From a virus: 40,431 bases of DNA. The stretch is from the IMG/VR virus record IMGVR_UViG_3300036770_000443, positions 1-40,431 of that record; one strand, 5' to 3'. Positions within the stretch are counted from its first letter, which is position 1; every line of letters starts with the position of its first letter. Below are positions 28,838 to 36,473 of this stretch, piece after piece. Both the position numbers and the translations under genes were made by a program. Below the pieces are notes generated by a model. That model saw nothing but the letters and a program-made list of their open reading frames with translations, was not told the DNA's origin and searched no databases.

Positions 28838-31321
28838 TTACTCCTTCTTTCCGCTGGCTGGCGGCTTGGGTTGAGCCTTGGGCGTAGCCAAGGTCTTCAG
28901 TGCATCGAGCTTCAGGCGTTGCGTGTTCTGCTTCTCCTGCGACTCAAGGCGGCTGCGTTCTTTCATAGCCTCGATGGCCACGCGATCGCGCTCCAACTTC
29001 AGGCGTGCGGCGTCAAGCTGGGCTTGCGTCATGGCCTTCTGCTGTGCGAGGGCGGTGTCGGCCTGCATCTTCTGAGCCTTGGCTTGTGCCTCGGTCTGCT
29101 TGACCTGCACCTTGGCCTGCTCAAGCTGGAACAGCGGGTCGGCTGCTTGCTGCTGGGCTTGCTGCTGCGCGGCTTGCTGCTGGTGAGCTTGGGTAAGCTG
29201 CTTGCCAGCGTCGGCGATGAGCTTGGCCAACTGCACCTCGATGTCCTCTGGCAACTCCTCGTCGGGCGGGGGCAGTGCAACACCCAGACGCTCCTCGATC
29301 TGCTTGCGGTACTGAAACGCCATGTGCTCGGCGATGTGCGCTTGCAGCGCCGCCATGATCTGCTGGCCCATCGGGTTCTGACCCACGCTGGCCATGATCA
29401 TCGGGTCTTGCATGAACGCTTGGTGCGCGGCGATGTGCGCTTCCTGATCTTGGTAGATGAACGCCTTGACGGGCTTGCCCACCAGCACGGCCATGTTCTC
29501 GGACACGGGGTCTTTTGGCTTGGCATCGTCGCTTGTCGGCACGATCTTGTCAGCGTTCTTGACGCCCAGCGTCTCGATCATCTGGCGGTGCAGGTACGGC
29601 AGGTCATAAATCTGCGGTGCGCTCTGGGCCATCTGGAACACAGCTTGGTACTGCACCACGCGCTGAGCCATCGTGCTGGCGTTCGGATCGCTCACAGGAA
29701 TCACGTCCACCAGCGAGTAGTCGCTGCGGCGTGCCTTGACCCAGCCGGTCTCTGGCTCGTAGGCGTAGTCCTCGGGGGCGTACTCGGCGATGATTGACTT
29801 GAGGAGCTTGAACTCCTGCTTCATGGCGAAGTGCACGCGGCTCTGGACAGCGGCCATGGGCTTGAGCGTGCGCTCCAGCAGGGCCAGTGTCGTGCCCACA
29901 GGAGCTTGTGCTGACATGTCACTGACGTTCATGTCAGAGATTGCCCCGAGGCGTCGGCCTTCTTCCGTCACGCGCTGTAACAACGCAAGCAGAGTCTGGC
30001 TTGGCTCCTTGTACGGCAACATCATGATGTTGTCTTTGACGGAGCCCGAGGGCACGTCAACGTCGCGGAACTCGCCCGGGTTGATCGGCGTGTCGTCACC
30101 CTTGATGCGCAGACCACGGGACTTCAAGCCGCCCGGCAGATTCGACAGAGTGCCAGCGTCGATCAACTGACGGATGATGCTCGTGCCAGCGCGGGCGTAG
30201 CCACCGATGATGTGGATCAGGCCAAGGCCGTAGAAGCCAAAACCCGGCACGTAGATGTAGTGCACGAAGTGGTTGCGCTTGAGCATGAGGGGGTCTTCCT
30301 CATCCCAGTTACGGCGCACGGCCAGCACCTTGCCGGTGCCCTTGTCGATTGTGACCACGTATGGCTTGGCGAGGTCGTTCTCCTCATCGTCCACACCCTC
30401 GATGCACAGGTTTGCGTGCACTTCGAGCAGCGTGTAGCGATCGTCATCTTGCAGGGTGTAGCCACCCTCCTCGGCCTTTTTCTTCTCGATGTCCGTGTGG
30501 AACGCCACCGGCTCACCAAGCTCGCACTCCTTGTAGAACCCGCTGGCCATGAGCTTGTCGATCTCGTTCTTTGTCTTACGCATCACGTGGGTGACGCGCT
30601 CGGCGGTCTCGATGTGGCTGGTGCCGTATGGCACGATCACGTCTTCCGCAGACAGGTAGATAGAGACCTGACGGCCAATGTTGGGGTCGTAGTAGACCTT
30701 CTTGAACGCGGAGCCTGCCAGACCCAGAGAGTAGAGCATGCGCTCGTGCTCGCTGCGGTACTCGACCATGCGCTCGGTGACCTGATAGTTCATGTCATCC
30801 TTGACGCGCTCGGCGGCTTCTTCCTTCTCCTTGGTGATCTTGCCAAGAATCTTTGCCTTGACAGGGCCAGCGGCGGGGAATGTCTCGCTCATGGTCTCGG
30901 CTTGGAACCGGATTGCCGCTTCAGCGAGCACCGTGGAGAACACGCCAGACGCGCCGTCCCATGGCTCGGTGCGCTCCTCGTACTTGAAGCCAAGTACTTC
31001 CAGACCCTTGACGAATGTGTCAGCCCACTCTTTACGTGATGTGATGTCAGCGTCTACAAGCTCAGTGAGTTCTCCTGACAACTGACCAAGCACACCTTCG
31101 TCGATGTACTCTGCCAAGTTATCGCCAAACTCACCCTCGCCGTCGTCCTCATCGCCACCTTCGAGGTTGACCTCGACAGTGCCGTCAGGCAGTTCAACGA
31201 TCTCGATCTCGCCCGCCGGGGCCACACCTTCAATCTCGACAGCTACACCCTCGTCCTCGTCGTCCTCGGTGAGGCCCACTGGAGCTTGATATAACCCTTT
31301 GTCCATGCCGCTCGTCGCCAT
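28838..31321 (-). CDS. Portal protein, P22 gp1-like (827 aa)
   Basis: An 827-residue protein. Residues 1-75 are acidic and disordered. The portal core begins at about 90 (ADTFVKGLEVLGFKYEERTE) and includes AERVKDDMNYQVTERM, FKKVYYDPNIGR, and a YIYVPGFGFYGLGLIHIIGG region. The stretch ISDMNVSDMSAQAPVGTTLA (P22-type) follows. From about 700 there is a long Gln/Ala-rich coiled coil (QQQAAQQQAQQQAAD), like the C-terminal barrel of P22 portal, ending PPASGKKE. It forms the dodecameric DNA entry ring. It follows TerL with 11 bases between them, as in most tailed phages. Confidence 0.9.
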   Translation of the reverse strand: MATSGMDKGLYQAPVGLTEDDEDEGVAVEIEGVAPAGEIEIVELPDGTVEVNLEGGDEDDGEGEFGDNLAEYIDEGVLGQLSGELTELVDADITSRKEWADTFVKGLEVLGFKYEERTEPWDGASGVFSTVLAEAAIRFQAETMSETFPAAGPVKAKILGKITKEKEEAAERVKDDMNYQVTERMVEYRSEHERMLYSLGLAGSAFKKVYYDPNIGRQVSIYLSAEDVIVPYGTSHIETAERVTHVMRKTKNEIDKLMASGFYKECELGEPVAFHTDIEKKKAEEGGYTLQDDDRYTLLEVHANLCIEGVDDEENDLAKPYVVTIDKGTGKVLAVRRNWDEEDPLMLKRNHFVHYIYVPGFGFYGLGLIHIIGGYARAGTSIIRQLIDAGTLSNLPGGLKSRGLRIKGDDTPINPGEFRDVDVPSGSVKDNIMMLPYKEPSQTLLALLQRVTEEGRRLGAISDMNVSDMSAQAPVGTTLALLERTLKPMAAVQSRVHFAMKQEFKLLKSIIAEYAPEDYAYEPETGWVKARRSDYSLVDVIPVSDPNASTMAQRVVQYQAVFQMAQSAPQIYDLPYLHRQMIETLGVKNADKIVPTSDDAKPKDPVSENMAVLVGKPVKAFIYQDQEAHIAAHQAFMQDPMIMASVGQNPMGQQIMAALQAHIAEHMAFQYRKQIEERLGVALPPPDEELPEDIEVQLAKLIADAGKQLTQAHQQQAAQQQAQQQAADPLFQLEQAKVQVKQTEAQAKAQKMQADTALAQQKAMTQAQLDAARLKLERDRVAIEAMKERSRLESQEKQNTQRLKLDALKTLATPKAQPKPPASGKKE

Positions 31322-31332
31322 GCTCGTTCCTT

Positions 31333-32889
31333 TCAGTAGTACCCACCATGTCGGCGGGATTTGAAGTACCTGACCTCATCAGGCTCGTCCGACGGCAACC
31401 GGATGAAGCCGCCTTGGCGGAACCGCATAAGTGCCATCACCGTGGTATCAACCAAGTCATCGTGCGCCATGAACGGGAATCCTGCAATCTCCTCGACCAC
31501 TTCTTCTGCCCAGCGAGTCTGCGGAACCCAGCACAGCCCAGAACGCACGATGTCAGAAACAGAGTTTAACCGTGCTAACTTGTCGCCGCTACCTCTATGT
31601 GGTGTGTATTCGCCCACAGGGATGCCGGTTCGTCGCAATTCTTGATAGAGAGCCGTCCCGCTGGACTTCTTTTCCACGATGAAGCTGTCGGGCTCCCACT
31701 CCCGGTACTCCTCCATGGCCAACTCCTTGAGTTCGTGGAACTCCATGCGCTTCTTGATTGAGTTGAGCAGGATGATGTTGTAGGCGTTTGCCCCCGGGCC
31801 TTCGCGCTCCTCGTTGAAGAACACGCCCCATGTGGTGATTGCCGTGAAGTCGGCACGGTTGTGGGTCTCGGCTGCGGCGTCCAGCGTCATGATGATGTAC
31901 TCGCACGAGGGCGGCTCGTCCTTTGTCCACTCGTTCCACCACTCGCGCTTGATGACCGACGCTTCTTCCGACGTGGGGTTCTGCTGGTACTGGGCGTTCC
32001 ACTGGAACACAGGCATGGATGCCTTCGTCCGGTACAGCGCGTCCATGTCAAAGAACTCAGGCCACAGGGGCTTCTCGACCGGCGGCTCGCCCACCGTCAG
32101 GATGGCCGGAAACTCGACCACCTCGTACTGGTCGGCCTTGTCGTTCTGGGCCATGTCTCGGGTGACTCGGCCTGTCAGGTCGTCTTGGTGCCAGCGCGTT
32201 TGCACGATAGCCACCCGGCCACCGGGCATCAGACGGGTACGGGCACCGTAGGTGAACCACTCGTACGCCTTGTCAAACACCTCGAAGTTTCCGTTGATGA
32301 TGTCCTGCTCGTTGTGCGGGTCGTCCACCAGCAGCAAGTCTGCACCTCGCCCGGCCAGAGCGGAGCCCACGCCGCAGGCGAAGTATTCGCCCCCGACGTT
32401 TGTGTTCCAGCGCCCGGCTGACTTTGAATCTGCGGCCAATGACGTGTTAGGGAACACTTGGCGATACGCGTCGCTGTCAATCAGGTTACGCACCTTGCGG
32501 CCAAAGTCCACGGCGAGGTCTGTGGTGTGGGACACCATCAGCACCTTCTTGTTCGGATACCGGCCAAGGAACCATGCTGGGAAATAAATAGAGACAAGCT
32601 GTGACTTGCCATGGCGCGGGGGCATGTTCACGCACACCCGGTCTTTTTCGCCCGTGGCGATCGCCATCAGCATGCTGGCCAGCTTGCGGTGATGCTTGCC
32701 CACCTTGTAATCCGGCTGCATGTGCTTGCAGAACTCGATCAGGTCGTCGTAGCACGCACGTGCCAACTCCCGGGACTCCAGCACGTCCGCAATTTTCTCG
32801 ATCTCGGCCTGCTCCTCGGGGGTGTACGAGTCCAAGTTGTCCAGCATCAACTGGATTTCTTCCTTGGTGAAGTCGAGTTCAACGCTCAT
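31333..32889 (-). CDS. terL: Terminase large subunit (518 aa)
   Basis: Starting at ATG 32889, the protein has 518 residues. The ATPase domain carries Walker A PPRHGKS (about 90-96), Walker B LLLVDDP (185-191) and a TRWHQDD motor motif. The nuclease domain carries LDAAAETHNRADFTAI and PDSFIVEKKSSGTALY, with an AHDDLVDTTVMAL end. This is the layout of DNA-packaging motors that cut concatemers and pump DNA through the portal. The start overlaps the TerS stop in ATGA. An upstream in-frame frame to 32937 lies inside TerS and is not used. Confidence 0.93.
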   Translation of the reverse strand: MSVELDFTKEEIQLMLDNLDSYTPEEQAEIEKIADVLESRELARACYDDLIEFCKHMQPDYKVGKHHRKLASMLMAIATGEKDRVCVNMPPRHGKSQLVSIYFPAWFLGRYPNKKVLMVSHTTDLAVDFGRKVRNLIDSDAYRQVFPNTSLAADSKSAGRWNTNVGGEYFACGVGSALAGRGADLLLVDDPHNEQDIINGNFEVFDKAYEWFTYGARTRLMPGGRVAIVQTRWHQDDLTGRVTRDMAQNDKADQYEVVEFPAILTVGEPPVEKPLWPEFFDMDALYRTKASMPVFQWNAQYQQNPTSEEASVIKREWWNEWTKDEPPSCEYIIMTLDAAAETHNRADFTAITTWGVFFNEEREGPGANAYNIILLNSIKKRMEFHELKELAMEEYREWEPDSFIVEKKSSGTALYQELRRTGIPVGEYTPHRGSGDKLARLNSVSDIVRSGLCWVPQTRWAEEVVEEIAGFPFMAHDDLVDTTVMALMRFRQGGFIRLPSDEPDEVRYFKSRRHGGYY

Positions 32890-33575
32890 TCTTGTTCCGG
32901 CACCCAAATATCGCCCGTTTTTGCAGATTTTTCGCAAATTTCGGGGTTATTTTCGCTTTCGGGGGCTGTTTCGTTGGGTTCTTTTGGGTTTAGGCCCAGT
33001 TCAGCATCAACATCTATGATGTCACCACCCATTTCGATGGTCTGGGCGTCCTCGGCCTCGTCTTTTCGCACGAGTCGTTGCAGTTTGGCACGCAGTTTGG
33101 CCTTCAACTCGTCGGTTGTCTGGTGCGTGATGGTCACTTCCTGCTTCTCGGAGAACAAACCCACGTCGCTGTGCTTGCCCAGCAGTTCCAATGCACGGAT
33201 TCTGATGCGCGGATCGGGGTTCTGAGCTTCTTCGAGCAGCTTGTTTGTCACCAAATGGCGCACTTCGACAGCATGTGACACCACCTGCCGACCGTATTCG
33301 TCAAGGAACGCACGGATATTTTGAAGTGAAGCAGGCGTCAATGACGAAGCTCGCACGTTGTTGACTGCACGGGAAGTTTTCTGGGGGTCTGCCGCGTAGG
33401 CTGCGGTCAGCGAAGCTGCCGCCTGCTCGTCTTCGGGTGTTGCCTCGGTGTCAAGGCCGTGATCTTCGAGCAGCAAGATGGAACGGCACACCGCCTCGGC
33501 CCGCTGGCGCAGGTCAAGGTAGTCTATGTCCGGCGTCAACTCGACGCCCAATTCAGGAGTAATCTCGATTGTCAT
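32886..33575 (-). CDS. terS: Terminase small subunit-like protein (229 aa)
   Basis: Starting at ATG 33575, an acidic protein of about 229 residues. The N-terminus is MTIEITPELGVELTPDIDYL. The middle has a helical DNA-binding-like region (TPASLQNIRAFLDEYGRQVV, AVEVRHLVTNKLLEEAQNPD) and the HEAT-like IRIRALELLGKHSDVGLFSE. The end is acidic and disordered. The sequence RIRALELLGK.SDV.LF.E is frequent in phage small terminases. It precedes TerL with a four-base overlap. A TTG at 33611 would extend it by 12 residues; neither start has a convincing Shine-Dalgarno. Confidence 0.75.
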   Translation of the reverse strand: MTIEITPELGVELTPDIDYLDLRQRAEAVCRSILLLEDHGLDTEATPEDEQAAASLTAAYAADPQKTSRAVNNVRASSLTPASLQNIRAFLDEYGRQVVSHAVEVRHLVTNKLLEEAQNPDPRIRIRALELLGKHSDVGLFSEKQEVTITHQTTDELKAKLRAKLQRLVRKDEAEDAQTIEMGGDIIDVDAELGLNPKEPNETAPESENNPEICEKSAKTGDIWVPEQE

Positions 33576-33716
33576 GCTCCGGGTACGGCGATAGCCGTGT
33601 TCGCAAGTCAAAAGTTGACCGGGTATCGAAGGCGACCGGGTTCCCCCAATCCTGCACAGCTTGGAACAAACTGGTTGATCTGGCTTTCAGGGTTGTGCTT
33701 GACCTTCGATGCACAC

Positions 33717-33746
33717 AGTGTAATTTGATTTGCCAAAGGATGTCAA
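33717..33746 (-). promoter_or_regulatory. Sigma-70-like promoter of the late operon
   Basis: On the minus strand TTGACA (33746-33741), an 18-base spacer and TACACT (33722-33717) lie about 140 bases upstream of TerS. The -35 is perfect and the -10 is four of six to consensus. It is the best candidate for driving the late block. Confidence 0.65.
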
Positions 33747-33846
33747 ACTTCCCTACCGGGGGTGTTTCTATATTTGAGGGGGGTGGGGTCATGAATTAAA
33801 AAATCCTTGGCCCGGATGTGGGGGGTAGGGGGTAACTTCTTATGCT

Positions 33847-33884
33847 GTGTGATGTCACACTACTCAGATAACAACACACGTGTG
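33847..33884. promoter_or_regulatory. GTGTGA palindrome pair in the divergent region
   Basis: GTGTGATGTCACAC at 33847-33860 is a perfect inverted repeat, and CACACGTGTG at 33875-33884 is another built from the same half-site. The pair lies between the two divergent promoters and looks like an operator for a transcription factor not coded in this window. Confidence 0.5.
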
Positions 33885-33893
33885 ATAAACGGG

Positions 33894-33909
33894 GTTAGTG
33901 TCAACTAAC
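33894..33909. promoter_or_regulatory. Palindrome of the GTTAG family (variant, 6-base centre)
   Basis: GTTAGTGTCAACTAAC shares both half-sites GTTAGT and ACTAAC with the five 19-bp palindromes but has a shorter centre. It sits in the divergent region between late and early promoters. Confidence 0.5.
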
Positions 33910-34027
33910 ATATGGCCGAACGTAGGGAGTTGGGGATCGTTTGAGTGTAATAGTAGACCTAGAGCCGCCACGGGACTCCTAAGCTATATGGGGCTCCCCC
34001 GTACGGGTAGGGGTCACGGCCCCCCTA

Positions 34028-34046
34028 TGTTAGCCGCCGACTAACA
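34028..34046. promoter_or_regulatory. 19-bp palindrome, copy 1
   Basis: TGTTAGCCGCCGACTAACA, 40 bases upstream of the -35 of the promoter for the 167-residue gene. It is identical to the copy at 37935-37953. Confidence 0.75.
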
Positions 34047-34085
34047 GCGCCAGCCTATCGAATCATGCCAGATTGTGCGTTTTCC

Positions 34086-34114
34086 TTGTGGAATACGTGG
34101 TTCTTTGTTATAGT
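34086..34114 (+). promoter_or_regulatory. Sigma-70-like promoter of the 167-residue gene
   Basis: TTGTGG (34086-34091), a 17-base spacer and TATAGT (34109-34114). The predicted start of the transcript is near 34121, about 50 bases before the ATG. Confidence 0.6.
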
Positions 34115-34169
34115 TCAGTCATCGGTTCACACGGCGTGTTGACTGTGTGCCGATACATTGGAGATTGAT

Positions 34170-34673
34170 ATGAGCAAACTGAATCTGACCGCTGAGTGCG
34201 TGTCCACTGTGGTTGAAACCCTGAAGGCTGAAGCCGGTGTGCAAAAACGCTGGGTGAAAGCCGCTGACATGCTGAGGGCTGAGGGCGTGACGTCTGAGAC
34301 CTTGGGCAATGACAAAGAATACCGTGACGCGTTCAAGCGTGACGTGGTTCTGCTGTCGTTCACCAAGACTGAGCAAGCAATAATGGCAAAGCCAGCAACA
34401 GCCCTCAGCGATGAGGAAAAGGTCAGCAAACGCTGGGTGCAACAGCAACTCGGGTCACGCTTGAACAAGGTCATCCAGCACGTCAAACGTGCTGAGGATG
34501 AGGAAGCGATGGATGACGATGAGCGCGGCGCTCGCGCCGTGGCCAGCATGGAAACGCGTCTCAAGCGTGACCTGACCAAGTGGATCGAGAAAGTGGAAAA
34601 GGCTGAGGCGGTGACGTTCAGCGCAACCAAGATGCTCGAACATCTGCGCAACGCCAGCGCCTTGATCAAGTAA
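34170..34673 (+). CDS. Highly charged protein of unknown function, first early gene (167 aa)
   Basis: From ATG 34170 with GGAG six bases upstream, a 167-residue protein, MSKLNLTAECVSTVVETLKA. It is helical and rich in Lys and Glu, with RWVKAADMLRAEGVTSE, then AEDEEAMDDDERGARAVASM and a basic end. No enzyme motif and no clear helix-turn-helix are seen. It stands alone, with its own promoter upstream and a strong terminator downstream, so it is a one-gene transcript next to the putative origin region. It could be a DNA-binding or host-takeover protein. Function is not known. Confidence 0.75.
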   Translation: MSKLNLTAECVSTVVETLKAEAGVQKRWVKAADMLRAEGVTSETLGNDKEYRDAFKRDVVLLSFTKTEQAIMAKPATALSDEEKVSKRWVQQQLGSRLNKVIQHVKRAEDEEAMDDDERGARAVASMETRLKRDLTKWIEKVEKAEAVTFSATKMLEHLRNASALIK

Positions 34674-34680
34674 TCACTGA

Positions 34681-34707
34681 GCCCCCGAGAAATCGGGGGC
34701 TTTTTTT
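34681..34707 (+). terminator. Strong rho-independent terminator
   Basis: GCCCCCGA-GAAA-TCGGGGGC followed by seven T, starting eight bases after the stop of the 167-residue gene. Confidence 0.95.
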
Positions 34708-34744
34708 CGTCTGTCGTTTTCACCGGCTAACACCCTACGGGGTG

Positions 34745-34773
34745 TTGATACCAGTTCCAAGAGTAGCGTGGCG
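34745..34773 (+). repeat. 29-base intergenic repeat, copy 1
   Basis: TTGATACCAGTTCCAAGAGT then AGCGTGGCG. It is preceded by CACCGGCTAACA, which also precedes copy 2. Confidence 0.8.
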
Positions 34774-34842
34774 TGACGCGGTAACTTTGCACCCGCCGAC
34801 CGTGAGCCTGCGCCGTGAGCTTGGTAGCCACCGGCTAACATC

Positions 34843-34871
34843 TTGATACCAGTTCCAACAGTAGCGTGGTG
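34843..34871 (+). repeat. 29-base intergenic repeat, copy 2
   Basis: TTGATACCAGTTCCAACAGT then AGCGTGGTG, 98 bases after copy 1, with two differences from it. CACCGGCTAACA lies just upstream. Confidence 0.8.
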
Positions 34872-34887
34872 TAGATGCGTTCTGTTC

Positions 34888-34906
34888 TGTTAGTCGGAGG
34901 CTAACA
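34888..34906. promoter_or_regulatory. 19-bp palindrome, copy 2
   Basis: TGTTAGTCGGAGGCTAACA, with two mismatches between arms. It lies in the gene-free region, directly at the first AATGTTC motif. Confidence 0.7.
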
Positions 34907-35387
34907 ATGTTCGCGTTTTCTTCTGTTCGTCTGTTCGTTTTTTATGTTTTTGCTTTGTTCGTTTTTAACAAATGGCTAACTTGTTTTTTGTAACCTTGCA
35001 ATGTTCGTTTTTTGGCACGAAATTGCCTAATGTTCGCGCAATGTTCTGCTAATGTTCTCGTGCTATGGAACATTATAGTTTGATGCCAGTTCCCGCAGTA
35101 GCGTGGTGCGCAGTGACAGTTCATGCCTATCAGAACTTGCACATCCTTATCTAAACTTAATAATCTTCCTAATGTTCTTTTTTCAGAAAACACACCCCCC
35201 TTCCCCAGAATCATATCTACAACACACCATAATCACTTACCACGTGTTCAAAAAGTGTAGATGTGATCTCGGGGGAGGGAGTGTGTCTTTTTTCGCCCGA
35301 AATAATGAACATTCAGGTACATCAAGGACTTACGTCGCTACACTACACGAACATAAATAACTTCTCACATGTACACTTCAGAACATT
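34906..35387. other. Gene-free AT-rich region with nine AATGTTC motifs, possible origin
   Basis: Exact AATGTTC lies at 34906, 35000, 35029, 35040 and 35051, and at 35171. Its complement GAACATT lies at 35068, 35307 and 35381. Related (C/T)TGTTCG words occur at 34923, 34931 and 34955. The stretch has long T-runs and no frame that looks like a gene. Arrays of short repeats in AT-rich DNA near early genes are typical of initiator-binding origins. The rest of 34709-35408 holds the 29-base repeats and nothing else recognised. Confidence 0.55.
35079..35107 (+). repeat. 29-base intergenic repeat, copy 3
   Basis: TTTGATGCCAGTTCCCGCAG then TAGCGTGGT, diverged from copies 1 and 2 but clearly alignable. 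It starts just after the GAACATT at 35068. Confidence 0.75.
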
Positions 35388-35408
35388 TACGCTAGGAATC
35401 ACATTGGC

Positions 35409-35438
35409 TTGACTATCGCTTCTACACTTCGCTACAAT
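35409..35438 (+). promoter_or_regulatory. Sigma-70-like promoter of the 140-residue gene
   Basis: TTGACT (35409-35414), 18 bases, TACAAT (35433-35438). The words CGCTTCTACAC repeat in and just after the promoter. Confidence 0.65.
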
Positions 35439-35471
35439 ACGCTTCTACACTCAACTACAAAAGGAGCCGCC

Positions 35472-35894
35472 ATGAAGTTGACCGCCGCCCAAGTCTTGCT
35501 GATTCACAGCCGCTACCGCTACGACCCCGACCTCGTGCATGAATACGGCACCCCGCTCTGGGACACCAAAGCCGCTCGGCCCATCAAACCCATCACCACC
35601 GTGCGCGTTGGCACCAAGGTACTGACACCCAAGGTGATCGTCTATGTCCTGTGCCGCCGACAGTTCAACGGCGAACCCGCAACCCTGCCCAAGTACATCT
35701 TGAGCCGCGACGAAGACCAATCCAACATCCTGATCGACAACCTCGTTGCCGCCAAGGACAACCGCCGCTGGGCTGGCCGTCGGGTGCTCGTTGAAGCCGA
35801 CCATGGTGTGCTGGTGCCACGTGAGTTCATCCCATATCTGAGTGAAGCACAGCGCGAGGAGCTTGGAATCCGCCCCGAGTTATTGGATGAATGA
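35472..35894 (+). CDS. Early protein, possibly a degenerate HNH_3-type domain (140 aa)
   Basis: From ATG 35472 (AAGGAG five bases upstream), a 140-residue basic protein, MKLTAAQVLLIHSRYRYDPD. The region KVIVYVLCRRQFNGEPATLP, then SNILIDNLVAAKDNRRW, follows the order of HNH_3/AP2-associated phage nucleases (K.L.Y....G..P ... NR..NL..A....N). However, no DH dyad or clear catalytic His is seen where it should be (PKYILSRDED). So it may be a DNA-binding remnant or an unrelated fold. Single-gene unit with its own promoter. Function uncertain. Confidence 0.6.
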   Translation: MKLTAAQVLLIHSRYRYDPDLVHEYGTPLWDTKAARPIKPITTVRVGTKVLTPKVIVYVLCRRQFNGEPATLPKYILSRDEDQSNILIDNLVAAKDNRRWAGRRVLVEADHGVLVPREFIPYLSEAQREELGIRPELLDE

Positions 35895-35930
35895 AACATA
35901 ACAAAACACTACAAAACATCACCATTTACT

Positions 35931-35959
35931 TGACTTAGATAAGATACTGTGGCATAATA
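35931..35959 (+). promoter_or_regulatory. Duplicated promoter unit, copy 1
   Basis: TTGACT (35931-35936), 17 bases (TAGATAAGATACTGTGG), CATAAT (35954-35959). It shares TTGACTTAGATA and TGTGGCATAATA with the promoter at 37867-37895. It is expected to drive the operon of eight small genes. Confidence 0.75.
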
Positions 35960-35962
35960 TAG

Positions 35963-35991
35963 GTGTTGGGTCGATGAACGGCCCAACGCCG
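35963..35991 (+). other. 5' mRNA hairpin below promoter copy 1
   Basis: GGTGTTGGGTC and GGCCCAACGCC form an 11-bp stem (two G-U pairs) around GATGAAC. It lies at the predicted start of the transcript, a typical place for a stabilising stem-loop. Confidence 0.65.
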
Positions 35992-36006
35992 CACAGACTG
36001 ACATCG

Positions 36007-36025
36007 TGTTAGTCGGCGGCTAACA
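36007..36025. promoter_or_regulatory. 19-bp palindrome, copy 3
   Basis: TGTTAGTCGGCGGCTAACA, 47 bases below the -10 of promoter copy 1. It is immediately followed by the AAGGAG of the first gene of the small-gene operon, so a bound protein or RNA hairpin here would affect both transcription and translation. Confidence 0.8.
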
Positions 36026-36037
36026 AGGAGCCACAGC

Positions 36038-36256
36038 ATGACAACTCAACGCACAGCAATATCCATCGCGCCGTTCCGCCAGCCGGACGGTTCAACCCAA
36101 GCACGCTACACCGTGGAGTTCAAAGGTGAGGTGCAACCCACCGACGCCGCAACCCGTGCACAGCACATCATCCGTGCATCCCGCCTCGACCACACCGAGC
36201 GGGGTTATCTGCTCAACTGCCTTGAGATTGGCAACTTCGAGGTGGCACATGCCTGA
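36038..36256 (+). CDS. Small early protein, unknown (72 aa), first gene of the operon
   Basis: A 72-residue protein, MTTQRTAISIAPFRQPDGST, with KGEVQPTDAATRAQHIIRAS and YLLNCLEIGNFEVAHA. It is soluble, with a predicted mix of strands and a helix, and no cysteine motif. The Shine-Dalgarno AAGGAG sits seven bases from the ATG and directly after the palindrome. The stop overlaps the next gene by eight bases. No family is recognised. Confidence 0.65.
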   Translation: MTTQRTAISIAPFRQPDGSTQARYTVEFKGEVQPTDAATRAQHIIRASRLDHTERGYLLNCLEIGNFEVAHA

Positions 36257-36473
36257 CTCCACCCACCACTATCACCAACTCATCTGCACCGAGTGCTATG
36301 CAGAGCGTGTGCCTCCGGCCCGAGCCCGGCTCGGCTACCGCACGTGCCTGTCATGCGGCGAGACAGCCGCCCAGCGCGTCAAGCACACTATCGCCCCGAT
36401 GAATAAAAGTAATTACTTTTACATCGCCGATACAGAACTTCTTAAACAACTCAACCCCAAGAGGACAACATGA
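36249..36473 (+). CDS. Small zinc-ribbon early protein (74 aa)
   Basis: A 74-residue protein, MPDSTHHYHQLICTECYAER. It has C13-x2-C16 and C33-x2-C36 (CLSCGETAAQ), a zinc ribbon, then KHTIAPMNKSNYFYIADTEL. The VKH..APM.KSNY segment is one I recall from small phage proteins of unknown role. It may bind nucleic acid or a host protein. The start overlaps the previous gene by eight bases and the stop overlaps the next in ATGA. Confidence 0.7.
   Translation: MPDSTHHYHQLICTECYAERVPPARARLGYRTCLSCGETAAQRVKHTIAPMNKSNYFYIADTELLKQLNPKRTT

Noticed and set aside
28871-31039. Plus-strand frames opposite the portal gene (28871-29797, 30212-31039)
   Set aside because: Leucine/valine/histidine-rich antisense shadows of the portal coding sequence.
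33553-33792. 79-codon minus-strand frame over the TerS start
   Set aside because: It overlaps the start of TerS and the late promoter, has no Shine-Dalgarno and no recognisable product.
33612-34157. tRNA or other structured RNA gene in the divergent region
   Set aside because: No cloverleaf or T-loop consensus (GGTTCGAATCC-like) was found. The palindromes are short and operator-like.
34721-35107. Possible CRISPR array from the 29-base repeats
   Set aside because: There are only three copies with unequal spacing (98 and 236 bases), diverged sequence and no dyad at the ends. No cas gene is near.
34942-35360. Frames on both strands in the gene-free region (34942-35214 minus, 35103-35360 plus)
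   Set aside because: Unusual composition, no ribosome site, and they overlap the AATGTTC and 29-base repeats, which better explain the sequence.
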